Assembly: GCF_000373805.1 (NCBI RefSeq)
Contig: NZ_KB892467.1
Span: forward strand, 113,210-177,209
Source: Corynebacterium pilosum DSM 20521 = CIP 103422
GTDB lineage: Bacteria; Actinomycetota; Actinomycetes; Mycobacteriales; Mycobacteriaceae
Reading direction: 5' to 3'
DNA: 64,000 nucleotides
The notes beneath the pieces were generated by a model. That model saw only the letters and a list, made by a program, of their open reading frames with translations. It did no database searches and was not told where the DNA came from. The position numbers and the translations under genes are program-made. Below are positions 1 through 8,122 of the stretch, piece by piece; the first letter of the stretch is position 1; the number at the start of each line of letters is the position of its first letter.

Positions 1-537
1 GGCTACCCCCGCCGCGGCAGAGGCCTGCACATCGATGAGGCGTTGGTTTGAGGAGCCGCGGAATGGCAGCAGGTTGCCCTCGTCGCGAAGTTCTTGGATG
101 AACTGGCCATCGATCAGCACGTCGAGTTCGGCGAGGAAGTCGCGGCGTTCGTCGTCGATAAGCTGCAGGTCTTCCCATGTGTAGCCCGAATATGACCACA
201 GAGTCTTCTCCGGTAGCTCGGCGCGGATGCGGCGCGCCAGCGGCAGGAGGTGCTTGGCGCTGAGCATCGGCTCGCCGCCGCAGAAGGTGATGCCGGCGAC
301 GCGCGGGTTGGCCAGATCCGCCATGATGCGCTCCTCCAACTCCGGGGTGTACAACTCGCCGTAGTCCTTCTTCTGCGCGGCCTTGTTGTAGCAACCCACG
401 CAGTTAAAGGGGCAGTAGCTGACGTACAGGGAGCAGCGCAGGCCTTCACCGTCGAGGACCTGGAAAGGTTTATAGTCCGCAACACGAAACTCGGGTGTCT
501 GCTTCCAGCGCAGGCTGCGCTCACATGTGCTTAACAC
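1..537 (-). CDS. nrdG: Anaerobic ribonucleotide reductase activase NrdG (3' end cut by window edge)
   Basis: Radical-SAM activase that generates the glycyl radical on NrdD from S-adenosylmethionine and a 4Fe-4S cluster. The leftward frame opens with GTG at 537 (VLSTCERSLRWKQTPEF) and stays open to base 1, giving 179 codons. The cluster-binding cysteines are visible as CPFNCVGC (C-x3-C-x2-C), followed by FCGGEPM, the usual glycine-rich SAM-binding stretch. The GTG start lies inside the last codons of nrdD, so the two genes overlap by about 17 bases and are probably translationally coupled. The C-terminus lies outside the window. Family assignment is secure; the exact start is inferred from the overlap and the absence of another start codon in frame nearby. 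Confidence 0.93.
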   Translation of the reverse strand, partial: MLSTCERSLRWKQTPEFRVADYKPFQVLDGEGLRCSLYVSYCPFNCVGCYNKAAQKKDYGELYTPELEERIMADLANPRVAGITFCGGEPMLSAKHLLPLARRIRAELPEKTLWSYSGYTWEDLQLIDDERRDFLAELDVLIDGQFIQELRDEGNLLPFRGSSNQRLIDVQASAAAGVA

Positions 538-2635
538 GGTTGGAAATCTCCTCCTGCTTGCCGTGCACCACCGGGCGCTTCATCGGGGAGCCCAAGTAGC
601 CGCACAGCCGGCGCGTGACCGACGCCTTCGTCTCATCCCGGTTGCCGCACGCGGGGCAGACATAGCCGTGCTCGTCGCAGCGGAACTCGCCTTCAAAATC
701 GCACTCGAAGCACACATCGACCGGCGAATTGATGCCAAAATACCCAACGTGCTCGTAGGCCTCGTCCCAGATCGCCTCGAACGCAGCCGGGTTGTCCGCC
801 AGGTTAGGGGCCTCCACGTAGAACATGAAGCCGCCGGGCGTGAGGTTCTGGTAGGCCGACTCGAAGTGGATCTTCGCGATCGGGTTCGTCTCCAGGTAGG
901 ACGGGAAGTGGAAAGAGTTCTCGTAGTAGCCGCGATCGTTGACGCCTTCAATGTCACCGAAACGCGCGCGATCCAGCTCGTCGAAACGGTCACACAGGGA
1001 CTCCGACGGGGTGGAGTAAATGCTCATCTGCGCGTTGAAGTCTGGCTGCGCAGCCTCAACGCGGCGGTTCATCGCCCGCAGAATCTCATACGACAGCTCC
1101 CGGTGCGCCGCATCATCGTGCCACCGCACCTCCCCGGTCAGGGCGACCATAGCGTTGTGGATGCCGATATAGCCCATGCTTATCGACGAAGACTTGTACC
1201 GTTCACCGGTGTAAAAATCACGCACGCGCGTCTTCCCCGTCGGGTCCCCCAGCCCGCCCTGGGTGTACATGATCGGCGCGCTCTCAACGTCTGTGTCCAT
1301 GATGCCGTCCTCGCGGATCTTCAGGGCGCTCACCGCCAGATCCATGGCGTCTTCCAACATGGCGAAGAAAGCGTCCACGTCGCCCTCTGCTTGGATGGCG
1401 ATGCGCGGCAGGTTGAGCGACACCACGCCCAAGTTATTGCGCCCGACGATCTGTTTCTTCCACGGGTGCAGGAAGCTGCGGCAGCCCATCGGGGTGATCA
1501 GCTGGTCTTCCTTGGACTCGCGGATTTTCGGCGCGCTGACCAGGTCCGGGTAGATGCGTTTGCGGGAGCACCGCATGGCGTCCTGCTTGATGTCATAGTT
1601 CGGGTCACCAGGGCGGGCGTTAATACCGTCATCGACGAAGAACAAGATCTTCGGGAAGATCGCCGTCTCCCCGCTCATGCCCTTCTCACGCACGGCAAGG
1701 ACCGCCTTCTGGATCTCCCGGCCCAGCCACGTGGTGGTCTGGCCCAGGGAAATCGAGGTGAACGGGGTCTGTGCCGCCGAGGTAGTCAGGGTGTTTACCT
1801 GGTACTCGAAGGCCTGCATCGCATCGTAGATATCCTTGACCGTCTTCTTCTTCGCGGCCGCCTCGACTAGGGCCTCGTCGTCAAGCACCTCTACGAACAT
1901 CGCGACGTTTTTCGCGTGGGTCTTCTCGGCATAAGGCTCGAGCAAGCGGTCGATCTCGTGGACCGAAATCCCGCCGTACTGCTCTCCGGAAATGGCGCCG
2001 AGCAGCTGCACCAGCAACGTCGCGGCAACGCCGATGGACTGCGGCGACTCAATACGCGCGTTGCCCAAGGTGAAACCGTGGGACAACATGTACTCAAAAT
2101 CCGGCAAGGAGCAGTTCGGCATCCCCTGGAACGGGCTGCGGTCCAAGTCATGGATGTGAATCAGGCCCTTGATGTGGGCGCGGCGCACATCCTCGGGAAA
2201 CATCTGCAGCCCTTTGGCCTTGGTGATGGTGCCGGCCAGGATGTCGCGCTGCACGATGAAAGTGCGGGAGTCTTTGTTGCCGTTCTCGTTGAGCACCTTT
2301 ACGTCGTTCAGGCGACCTAACTGGTGCTGCAGGTCGGTGGAATTAGCGATCTGTGTGTTCTGGATCTGCTTGTACTCACGAAAGGCCGCCAAGACGGCTG
2401 GGGAATCCGCAAGCTCGTCCTGCACGATATCGAAAAGCTCGGCGCTGGTCAGGGAGCCTGCAGCCTGTGCGCGTGACGTGACCGCCTCCACGATCTGGTG
2501 GGGAGTACGGTGAAACTCAACGTTGAAGACGCGCTGGGCCGATTTCAGGTCATTCAAGATCTTGGACGGAAAGAAGCGCACGGTGCGCCCGTCTTTCTTC
2601 GTGACGGTTGTGGTCGTGGCTGTCTTCACGGTCAT
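521..2635 (-). CDS. nrdD: Anaerobic ribonucleoside-triphosphate reductase NrdD (class III)
   Basis: Oxygen-sensitive glycyl-radical enzyme that reduces ribonucleotides to deoxyribonucleotides for DNA synthesis without oxygen. The 704-residue protein has an N-terminal ATP-cone-like region (TVRFFPSKILNDL), the large barrel domain, and a C-terminal zinc site (CFEC near residue 640, then CPACG) followed by the glycyl-radical loop RLCGYLG. Length and domain order are normal for the family. It overlaps nrdG downstream and so forms an nrdDG operon. The 233-base region separating it from divergent orn holds palindromes resembling NrdR boxes, which would fit repression by NrdR. Its presence implies the organism can replicate DNA anaerobically. 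Confidence 0.96.
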   Translation of the reverse strand: MTVKTATTTTVTKKDGRTVRFFPSKILNDLKSAQRVFNVEFHRTPHQIVEAVTSRAQAAGSLTSAELFDIVQDELADSPAVLAAFREYKQIQNTQIANSTDLQHQLGRLNDVKVLNENGNKDSRTFIVQRDILAGTITKAKGLQMFPEDVRRAHIKGLIHIHDLDRSPFQGMPNCSLPDFEYMLSHGFTLGNARIESPQSIGVAATLLVQLLGAISGEQYGGISVHEIDRLLEPYAEKTHAKNVAMFVEVLDDEALVEAAAKKKTVKDIYDAMQAFEYQVNTLTTSAAQTPFTSISLGQTTTWLGREIQKAVLAVREKGMSGETAIFPKILFFVDDGINARPGDPNYDIKQDAMRCSRKRIYPDLVSAPKIRESKEDQLITPMGCRSFLHPWKKQIVGRNNLGVVSLNLPRIAIQAEGDVDAFFAMLEDAMDLAVSALKIREDGIMDTDVESAPIMYTQGGLGDPTGKTRVRDFYTGERYKSSSISMGYIGIHNAMVALTGEVRWHDDAAHRELSYEILRAMNRRVEAAQPDFNAQMSIYSTPSESLCDRFDELDRARFGDIEGVNDRGYYENSFHFPSYLETNPIAKIHFESAYQNLTPGGFMFYVEAPNLADNPAAFEAIWDEAYEHVGYFGINSPVDVCFECDFEGEFRCDEHGYVCPACGNRDETKASVTRRLCGYLGSPMKRPVVHGKQEEISNRVKHM

Positions 2636-2774
2636 CCTGAGTCGCTCTCCCCTACTGCGTAATTACATGGTTGTACTTTTCGTCTATAAAGATCACCCTA
2701 TTGACTTTATCCACATAATGCATGATGAAAATGATTCCACCCGTTCGAACTTTTTATCTATGCAGTTCACGCCT

Positions 2775-2815
2775 ATCTAGTGGGTGTCGACTGCCAGGGA
2801 CACCACATCTAGTGC
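2775..2815. promoter_or_regulatory. Candidate NrdR boxes upstream of nrdDG
   Basis: The 16-mer at 2800-2815 (ACACCACATCTAGTGC) matches 12 of the 14 defined positions of the NrdR-box pattern ACACTAnATnTAGTGT. An identical half-site ATCTAGTG recurs at 2775-2782, exactly 32 bp from the one at 2807-2814, close to the three-helical-turn spacing usual for NrdR box pairs. The pair lies about 140-180 bases before nrdD and 55-95 bases before orn, so a longish nrdD leader is implied. The comparison was made by eye, and the second box is only a half-site. Confidence 0.5.
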
Positions 2816-2868
2816 CTACCCCCTTTCAGGTTGGTCCGCCGCGCGATCGACAGACTAGGCTTGCTTCC

Positions 2869-3513
2869 ATGAGCGAAGCACCCGAAGCAGTCCCCGCAAA
2901 AAACGATCGACTTGTCTGGATCGACCTTGAAATGACCGGCCTCGACGTCCACGAGCACGTGATCGTCGAAATCGCCGCCTTAGTCACGGACGCCAACCTG
3001 AACATCTTGCCCGGCTCCATCGACATGGTCATCCACGCCAGCGATGAGGATCTGGCAAAGATGGACGAGGTCGTCACCACCATGCACGCGGAGAACGGCC
3101 TGACCGAGCAGATCCGCACCTCCACAGTGACCATGGAGGAGGCTGAGAGGGCAGTCCTCGCGCTTATCGACGAGCACTGCGACCCTGCCCACCCCGCTCC
3201 GCTGGCGGGCAACTCGATCGCCACCGACCGCGCCTTCATCCGCGAGCAGATGCCCAACCTTGACAAGGCCCTGCACTACCGCATGATCGATGTGTCCTCC
3301 ATCAAGGAGCTGACGCGCCGCTGGTTCCCGAAGGCCTACTTCAACCAGCCAGAAAAAGGCCTAGCGCACCGCGCCCTGGCCGATATCGTCGAATCCATCC
3401 GCGAACTCGGCTACTACCGCCGCGCCGTCTTCGTGGAGCAGCCCGGCCCCAGTAGCGAAGAAGCAAGCGAACATGCCACCGAAGCAACCGCCTCCTACCA
3501 GGCGTTTTTGTAA
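2869..3513 (+). CDS. orn: Oligoribonuclease
   Basis: 3'-to-5' exoribonuclease that finishes RNA decay by degrading 2-5 nucleotide fragments, including the pGpG left from cyclic-di-GMP turnover. The 214-residue protein shows the DEDDh exonuclease motifs: [10 protein letters not shown] at the N-terminus (metal-binding D and E), [13 protein letters not shown] in the middle and [11 protein letters not shown] near the C-terminus. The frame is open further upstream, but the ATG at 2869 gives the usual family N-terminus with only a short extension. A C-terminal tail of about 20 residues rich in Ser, Glu and Ala follows the conserved core. It is divergent from nrdD, and tRNA-His follows immediately. 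Confidence 0.95.
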   Translation: MSEAPEAVPAKNDRLVWIDLEMTGLDVHEHVIVEIAALVTDANLNILPGSIDMVIHASDEDLAKMDEVVTTMHAENGLTEQIRTSTVTMEEAERAVLALIDEHCDPAHPAPLAGNSIATDRAFIREQMPNLDKALHYRMIDVSSIKELTRRWFPKAYFNQPEKGLAHRALADIVESIRELGYYRRAVFVEQPGPSSEEASEHATEATASYQAFL

Positions 3514-3561
3514 AACTTAGCTTCTGGGTTAAGGTAGATTCCGCTGTTTAAAAGCAGCGAT

Positions 3562-3635
3562 GGTGGCTGTAGTTCAGCTGGTAGAGCACCAGGTTGTGAT
3601 CCTGGGTGTCGCGGGTTCGAGCCCCGTCAGCCACC
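3562..3635 (+). tRNA. tRNA-His (GTG anticodon)
   Basis: Cloverleaf with acceptor arms GTGGCTG (3563-3569) and CAGCCAC (3628-3634), anticodon GTG in the loop of CCAGGTTGTGATCCTGG, and T-arm GGGTTCGAGCC. The extra G at 3562 opposite C at 3635 is the G(-1):C73 pair diagnostic of tRNA-His. CCA is not encoded. Confidence 0.97.
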
Positions 3636-3641
3636 CCAAAG

Positions 3642-3673
3642 AATATGCCCCGGCCGTTTGGCCGGGGCATATT
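3642..3673. terminator. Strong hairpin between tRNA-His and the flavin oxidoreductase gene
   Basis: Fourteen-base-pair perfect stem (3642-3655 with 3660-3673) around a four-base loop GTTT, only seven bases after the tRNA-His acceptor end. AT-rich stem ends make it usable from both sides, for tRNA-His and for the convergent gene at 3683. Confidence 0.85.
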
Positions 3674-3682
3674 GTCATTTCG

Positions 3683-4627
3683 CTACATCACCAGTAGCTC
3701 TTCACTGCGGCGCTGGCCCGCAACATCCGCCATGCCGCCGGTGACCATCACCTCGTTCACACCGCAGTATTCACACAGCTGGCCAAGTTGATCACGCACC
3801 TGCTCTGGGCTGCCATAGATGCTCATGGCCAAGGATTCGTCGACACGCGCCTGCTGCGTTGCCGTGAGCCGCTGTGGAGCTGGATCCAATGCGCCGAAGG
3901 AGCCCGTGGTGCGCGACAGGACACCCGCCACGATTTGGGGCATCAGCAACTCCCGCGCCTCTGCCTCTGTGTCGGCGACGGCCACATCCACCGCCACCAT
4001 CGCCTGGCCAGCCGGATGAAGCTCACGGTAGCGCTCCAGATAAGGATGGCGGGGCTCATCACGCGCAAAGAGGCTGGGCCCACCCACAATCACGTTGATG
4101 CCCAGCTGCGCAGCCGTCAGAATCGACTTGAACCCAGCCAGTAGCCACACGGGCGTCGCACCGGCGTTGGCAGGGCGCGCAGTGATCGCGGCCTCGCCGC
4201 GCAGGTAATCAAGCAGCTCCTCCACCTCGGAAGGAAAGGCCGCTTTCAGCTCCGTGGGATCACCTTGGCACAAAGCATCGCGCACCGGCTGCGTAAAACC
4301 CACCGAATTCCCAATCCCAGCGTCGATCCGGCCCGGGAACAGCGCCTCCAACACCCCGATCTGCTCAGCAACCACAAGCGGCTGGTGCGCGGGCAGCATA
4401 ATCCCGCCTGTGCCCACGCGTATCGACGAGGTCTCCCCCGCAACGGCCGCTGCCAGAACCGTCGGGGCCGATCCTGGAATCCCCGGAACCCCGTGGTGCT
4501 CCGCCACAAAGAAGCGGGCGAAGCCGAGCTCTTCTACATGGCGGGCATGGTCGAGTGTTCGCCTTAAAGCGTCTGCGTCGGAATCACCGACGATAGATTG
4601 TGCACGGTCGAGGATAGAAAATTGCAT
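3683..4627 (-). CDS. LLM-class flavin-dependent oxidoreductase (luciferase-like, MsnO8-type)
   Basis: Probable FMN- or F420-dependent oxidoreductase with the bacterial-luciferase TIM-barrel fold. The 314-residue sequence has features of the MsnO8-like subgroup: an N-terminal short strand (MQFSILDRAQ), FVAEHHGVPGIPGSAP, VGTGGIMLPAHQP and the phosphate-binding stretch RIDAGIGNS. The substrate cannot be read from sequence. Its ATG (4627-4625) directly abuts the stop codon of the upstream L,D-transpeptidase gene (4630-4628), so the two are almost certainly cotranscribed, although no functional link is known to me. A strong hairpin terminator follows it. Confidence 0.85.
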   Translation of the reverse strand: MQFSILDRAQSIVGDSDADALRRTLDHARHVEELGFARFFVAEHHGVPGIPGSAPTVLAAAVAGETSSIRVGTGGIMLPAHQPLVVAEQIGVLEALFPGRIDAGIGNSVGFTQPVRDALCQGDPTELKAAFPSEVEELLDYLRGEAAITARPANAGATPVWLLAGFKSILTAAQLGINVIVGGPSLFARDEPRHPYLERYRELHPAGQAMVAVDVAVADTEAEARELLMPQIVAGVLSRTTGSFGALDPAPQRLTATQQARVDESLAMSIYGSPEQVRDQLGQLCEYCGVNEVMVTGGMADVAGQRRSEELLVM

Positions 4628-5827
4628 CTAGGATGCGGAACCTGTGTCCGCGTTACCTTCCTTCCACGTGTCCCAATCGATATTCCAGTAGCCTAGGCCA
4701 TCCCAGCCCGGCAGCGTATCGGCCGTGGTGTTTTTCACGGTGATTGGGTCGCCGCGCTTGAACGTCTGCTGGATCCAGGCGGCGTCGTCGACAGTCATAT
4801 TGATACAGCCGTGGGACTGATTGTAGCTGCCCAGTGCGCCCACCGCCCACGGTGCGCCGTGGATGTAGATGCCCGAGTAGCTCATCTGCGTCGCATACTT
4901 CACCGGGGTGACATAGCCGCCCTCCTCAATGGAGTAACCGAAGGTGGAGGAATCCATCACCAAGGACTCGTGCTCATCGCCGACCACGTAGATGCCGTTC
5001 GGTGTGGCCCAACGCCCGCCGTCACGGCCGAGCGATACGGGGATCTCACGGATTGCCTTGTCGTTTTCGTACACGGTCATGGTCTTGGTCTTGTCGTCGA
5101 CCACGCCACGAATATCGCTTCCCACAGTGAAGCTGGTCGCATTGTCATCGGAGCCGTACAGGCCCTCACCCATATCAAGACCGTAAATATCAGCGTTCAC
5201 GGTGACCTCGGTACCCGGCTCCCAGAATTCGGCTGGGCGCCAGCGCAGCTCATAAGGATCAATCCAGTAGAAGCCGCCCTTAGTATCATTCGAGGTTTCC
5301 ACGGTGATCGCTTCCTCGACGGCCTCGCGATCATTCGGCGCCGTGGCGAAGCGGAACGTGACGGCCTGGCCCACACCCACGGTCGAGCCTTCCAGCGGGC
5401 CCAAGGCAACGCCTGTGGTCGCACTCGGAGTGGAGGTGGAGAAGGTGATGGTCTCTGTTTCCCCGTCCTTGTCCGTGGCTTCAATGGTGTAGACGCGGTT
5501 GTAGCCCAACACCTCAGCGGTGGTCCACTCCTCGCCGTCGTCGCTCAGCTCGGACTCGACCACCTTGCCGTTCTCATTAGTCATCTCCACCGATTCCAGC
5601 CCCACGTTGGACGTTACGGTGACTGGTTCCGATGGATCTACGTCTTCGGCCCCATCTTTCACAGAAAAAGCTGGTGGCGCAGGTTCGGTGTTTTCCGGCG
5701 CCTCGGCTGTTGCCGCCGCGTCGGAAGAGCGGGCGGACGTGTCAATGGTGCAGGATGAAATCCCAACCCCCACAACTGCCACCAGCGCCAAAGCCACATA
5801 TTTCTTTGCACGGAAGAAATTTCTCAC
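4628..5827 (-). CDS. L,D-transpeptidase lipoprotein (YkuD domain, Ig-like domains)
   Basis: Cell-wall enzyme that forms 3-3 cross-links in peptidoglycan outside the membrane. The 399-residue protein starts with a lipoprotein signal peptide ending in the lipobox ISSC (Cys near residue 27). A low-complexity Ala/Glu/Pro linker, two Ig-like domains (about residues 55-250) and a C-terminal YkuD catalytic domain follow. The active-site pattern is intact: HGAPWAV, then SHGCINM with the nucleophile Cys341. This architecture matches mycobacterial LdtMt2-type enzymes. The stop codon touches the start of the flavin oxidoreductase gene. The family call is firm; which cross-link it makes in this species is inferred. 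Confidence 0.93.
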   Translation of the reverse strand: MRNFFRAKKYVALALVAVVGVGISSCTIDTSARSSDAAATAEAPENTEPAPPAFSVKDGAEDVDPSEPVTVTSNVGLESVEMTNENGKVVESELSDDGEEWTTAEVLGYNRVYTIEATDKDGETETITFSTSTPSATTGVALGPLEGSTVGVGQAVTFRFATAPNDREAVEEAITVETSNDTKGGFYWIDPYELRWRPAEFWEPGTEVTVNADIYGLDMGEGLYGSDDNATSFTVGSDIRGVVDDKTKTMTVYENDKAIREIPVSLGRDGGRWATPNGIYVVGDEHESLVMDSSTFGYSIEEGGYVTPVKYATQMSYSGIYIHGAPWAVGALGSYNQSHGCINMTVDDAAWIQQTFKRGDPITVKNTTADTLPGWDGLGYWNIDWDTWKEGNADTGSAS

Positions 5828-6046
5828 AGGTACCCTTATGTAATGCAGTTTTGCTCCTGAAGTACGCGACTGATCCCTCGTCGCAACATGTTCACAACAT
5901 CTTAAAGCCTACCGTGGCAAGAATCCACATCGACGCGACGTTATCTAATGTTTACTTTACGCCTCACTTTTAGGCCTGTGAGCTGGCGATTTTACGTTAT
6001 GCAACGATCGGTGTTATATTTTTCTTCGTTGCCAACACAGCAGCAC

Positions 6047-6119
6047 GCGCCATTAGCTCAGATGGTAGAGCAACTGACTCTTAATCAGTGGGTCCGGGGT
6101 TCGATCCCCTGATGGCGCA
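6047..6119 (+). tRNA. tRNA-Lys (CTT anticodon)
   Basis: Acceptor stem GCGCCAT (6047-6053) pairs perfectly with ATGGCGC (6112-6118), discriminator A at 6119. The anticodon arm CTGACTCTTAATCAG presents CTT, and the T-arm contains GGTTCGATCC. CCA is not encoded. Confidence 0.97.
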
Positions 6120-6124
6120 CAACA

Positions 6125-6166
6125 GAAACAGTCCCCGGCTTGGATCACCAGGCCGGGGACTGTTTC
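6125..6166. terminator. Hairpin terminator downstream of tRNA-Lys
   Basis: Fifteen-base-pair perfect stem (6125-6139 with 6152-6166) starting six bases after the tRNA. The run GTTTCG follows on the + strand. It also sits just beyond the stop of the convergent lipoprotein gene at 6181 and could serve both. Confidence 0.85.
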
Positions 6167-6180
6167 GTTTCGCCCCTCGC

Positions 6181-6837
6181 CTACTCCGTGAAGCGTTCCA
6201 CCTGCGCGTCGAAGACGGCAGCCACGGTAGGCTCAGTAAACCCCATCGATCCGACGACAACAGCGTGGTTACCAACCATCTGGTGCATCACCACCATCGT
6301 CGTCATCTCTCCCCAGCGGGAGCGGGATTCCACCACCATCCCAGTGACATCAGGGCCAGCATCGGTGAGCTGGTCCACGGTATATTCCATGCCGGTACCT
6401 TCATGGACGATCGGATCAGGGCAGTACGCCAGAATGTCGCTATAGAGACGCGCAACAGGTACGGCCTCCGGATCGTCGACAGAGTAGATGCCCGTGGCGA
6501 TTTGATCGTTATCCGATACGAATACTTTGGATGCCGCCCCTACAGTCTGGATACGAGTATCCAAACCTTCCTGGATGACCTCGGCACAGTTGGTCTCCCC
6601 AACGACAGGCAGCATCGCCATGCCCGGCTGGATAAGGTCACCATCCGACCAGACCTCACTGTCGCTCGTAATACCTGTGATGGTGAGATCCTCGGCGGGC
6701 AGCAAGAATTGCGTCAGTTCTTCCCCGCTTTTCGGCGGAGCGCTTTCTGCCGACGAGCAAGCCGCGAGCCCGACAGTTGTCAGCACACACAGTGTGACTA
6801 TGCCACGGCGCAGTGTGGAACTAATATGTGCAGGCAT
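6181..6837 (-). CDS. Putative secreted lipoprotein of unknown function
   Basis: The 218-residue protein has a classical lipoprotein signal peptide (MPAHISSTLRRG, a hydrophobic core, then lipobox LAAC with Cys near residue 27), so it should be anchored to the outer face of the membrane. The mature part contains two further cysteines (in GETNCAEV and LAYCPDP) that could form a disulfide, and ends in a predicted alpha/beta region. The layout is reminiscent of PknH-type extracellular sensor domains and similar actinobacterial lipoproteins, but I do not recognise the family firmly. It is divergent from the lacI-type gene, sharing a 130-base intergenic region. Confidence 0.75.
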   Translation of the reverse strand: MPAHISSTLRRGIVTLCVLTTVGLAACSSAESAPPKSGEELTQFLLPAEDLTITGITSDSEVWSDGDLIQPGMAMLPVVGETNCAEVIQEGLDTRIQTVGAASKVFVSDNDQIATGIYSVDDPEAVPVARLYSDILAYCPDPIVHEGTGMEYTVDQLTDAGPDVTGMVVESRSRWGEMTTMVVMHQMVGNHAVVVGSMGFTEPTVAAVFDAQVERFTE

Positions 6838-6967
6838 GATGGCTGCCTTTCTCGCTTTCTTTGGAGGCGTTCACTGTTAGCGTAGCCCCTCCGCCGGCTA
6901 CGATTTACATAAGTCTGCACAAGTTTGGATCAAGTGGGTCCGCGTTTGGGCGACTAGTGTAGGAGCC

Positions 6968-8047
6968 ATGGCCCACAAGCCGGGATCTTCTGTCACTATT
7001 TACGATATCGCTGAGGCAGCAGGCGTAAGCCCCTCAACGGTATCGCGCGCTTTTTCACGCCCAGATCGCGTCAGTTTCAACACTGCTGAAAAGATCCGCA
7101 CCATCGCGGAGGAATTGGGCTATCGCACCAAGCTGGAAACGCGTAACTCGGTGCGCACCACGAAAGACGTGATCGGCTTTGTCGCCGCGGACCTAAGCAA
7201 TCCGTTTTTCGTCGAGGTGCTGCGCGGAGCCTCTCACGCAGGGTGGGTTCAAGACGTATGGATTCATGCCAGCGACGTGCAGGAATCTCAGGAAAAGTCA
7301 CGTGCGGCCGTCGATAAGCTCATGGGACATGTTGACGGACTACTGCTGGCGTCCGCGCGGCTGAGCAATTCGGAGATCCAGAAGATCGCCCGCACGGTCC
7401 CCACCGTGGTGATCAACCGACCAGTCAACGGGGTTCCCAGCGTGCTCGTCGACAGTTATGACGGCTCGATCCGCCTGGCCGCCCACCTTGCCGACCAGGG
7501 CGCGCGCACCGTCACTTACCTGTCGTGGCCGGAGGAATCCTGGATGGATTCCGTCCGCTGGCGCGGCTTGCGCGAGGCCACCGGCAGCGCTGCGGGCGAC
7601 GAATCCCCGCTGTTTACCAGACATATCCCGCTTTCCGACGAGCGCCTGAACGCTGTAGCGCAAATGAGCGTGTCCAAAATTACTCTCGGGGCGCCGACGG
7701 CCCAGGGCGGACGGCGCGCCTTCATCGAGTGGAAGAAACATCCGACTGACGCCGTGGTGTGCTTCAACGACATGGTTGCTGTGGGCTTTTTGCATCAGGC
7801 GGCCCGTGAGGGGGTGCGAATTCCGGACGATGTTCTGGTAGCTGGTTTCGACAACAACGATGCGGCGCAGCTCGTCTCCCCTAGCTTGACGTCAGTCGCT
7901 GGTCCTCTCCGCGCGGTGGGCCGGGTTGCGGCAGCGAACTTGATCGCATTGGTGCAGGGAATTAAGAAGCCGATGGCGAAACCACGCGTTCTGCCCACGC
8001 GGTTAATTGTGCGCGAGTCCACGGCGGTGAAGAAAACTCGCCCCTAA
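6968..8047 (+). CDS. LacI-family transcriptional regulator of the uronate operon
   Basis: DNA-binding repressor of the LacI/GalR type. Residues 9-60 form the helix-turn-helix and hinge (VTIYDIAEAAGVSPSTVSRA). The rest is a periplasmic-binding-protein-like effector domain with the usual VIGFVAADLSNPFF opening and the FDNNDAAQ segment near the C-terminus. At 359 residues it has standard length. The ATG at 6968 is preceded at very short distance by AGGAG. It lies immediately upstream of uxaC and two further same-strand genes, so the likely effector is a hexuronate or an early catabolite. Palindromes in the 75-base gap before uxaC are candidate operators. Effector and target are inferred from position only. 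Confidence 0.92.
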   Translation: MAHKPGSSVTIYDIAEAAGVSPSTVSRAFSRPDRVSFNTAEKIRTIAEELGYRTKLETRNSVRTTKDVIGFVAADLSNPFFVEVLRGASHAGWVQDVWIHASDVQESQEKSRAAVDKLMGHVDGLLLASARLSNSEIQKIARTVPTVVINRPVNGVPSVLVDSYDGSIRLAAHLADQGARTVTYLSWPEESWMDSVRWRGLREATGSAAGDESPLFTRHIPLSDERLNAVAQMSVSKITLGAPTAQGGRRAFIEWKKHPTDAVVCFNDMVAVGFLHQAAREGVRIPDDVLVAGFDNNDAAQLVSPSLTSVAGPLRAVGRVAAANLIALVQGIKKPMAKPRVLPTRLIVRESTAVKKTRP

Positions 8048-8060
8048 TTCGTTTAGTCAA

Positions 8061-8090
8061 AAGTTGGTGCAACTTCCGGCAACTTCTTGC
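8061..8090. promoter_or_regulatory. Overlapping palindromes upstream of uxaC (candidate LacI-type operators)
   Basis: AAGTTG-GTG-CAACTT (8061-8075) is a perfect inverted repeat with a 3-base centre. GCAA-CTTC-TTGC (8079-8090) is a second, 4-base-arm palindrome 3 bases later. Both lie in the short gap between the LacI-type gene and uxaC, where an autogenous or local operator is expected. Which one, if either, is bound cannot be decided by eye. Confidence 0.45.
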
Positions 8091-8092
8091 AA

Positions 8093-8108
8093 TGTGACCT
8101 ATCTCTAA
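8093..8108. promoter_or_regulatory. GlxR/CRP-like site upstream of uxaC
   Basis: TGTGACCTATCTCTAA agrees with 10 of the 12 defined bases of the corynebacterial GlxR pattern TGTGAnnTAnnTCACA, including the central TA. It ends 14 bases before the uxaC ATG, a place where binding would be expected to repress. Global cAMP control of an alternative sugar operon would make sense. Confidence 0.4.
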
Positions 8109-8122
8109 CAGACAATAATCTT

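Noticed and set aside
2726..2739. TGAAAATGATTCCA resembling half of a Zur box
   Set aside because: Only the left half fits the Zur palindrome; the right half lacks TTTTCA. Nearby NrdR-like boxes are a better explanation for this region.
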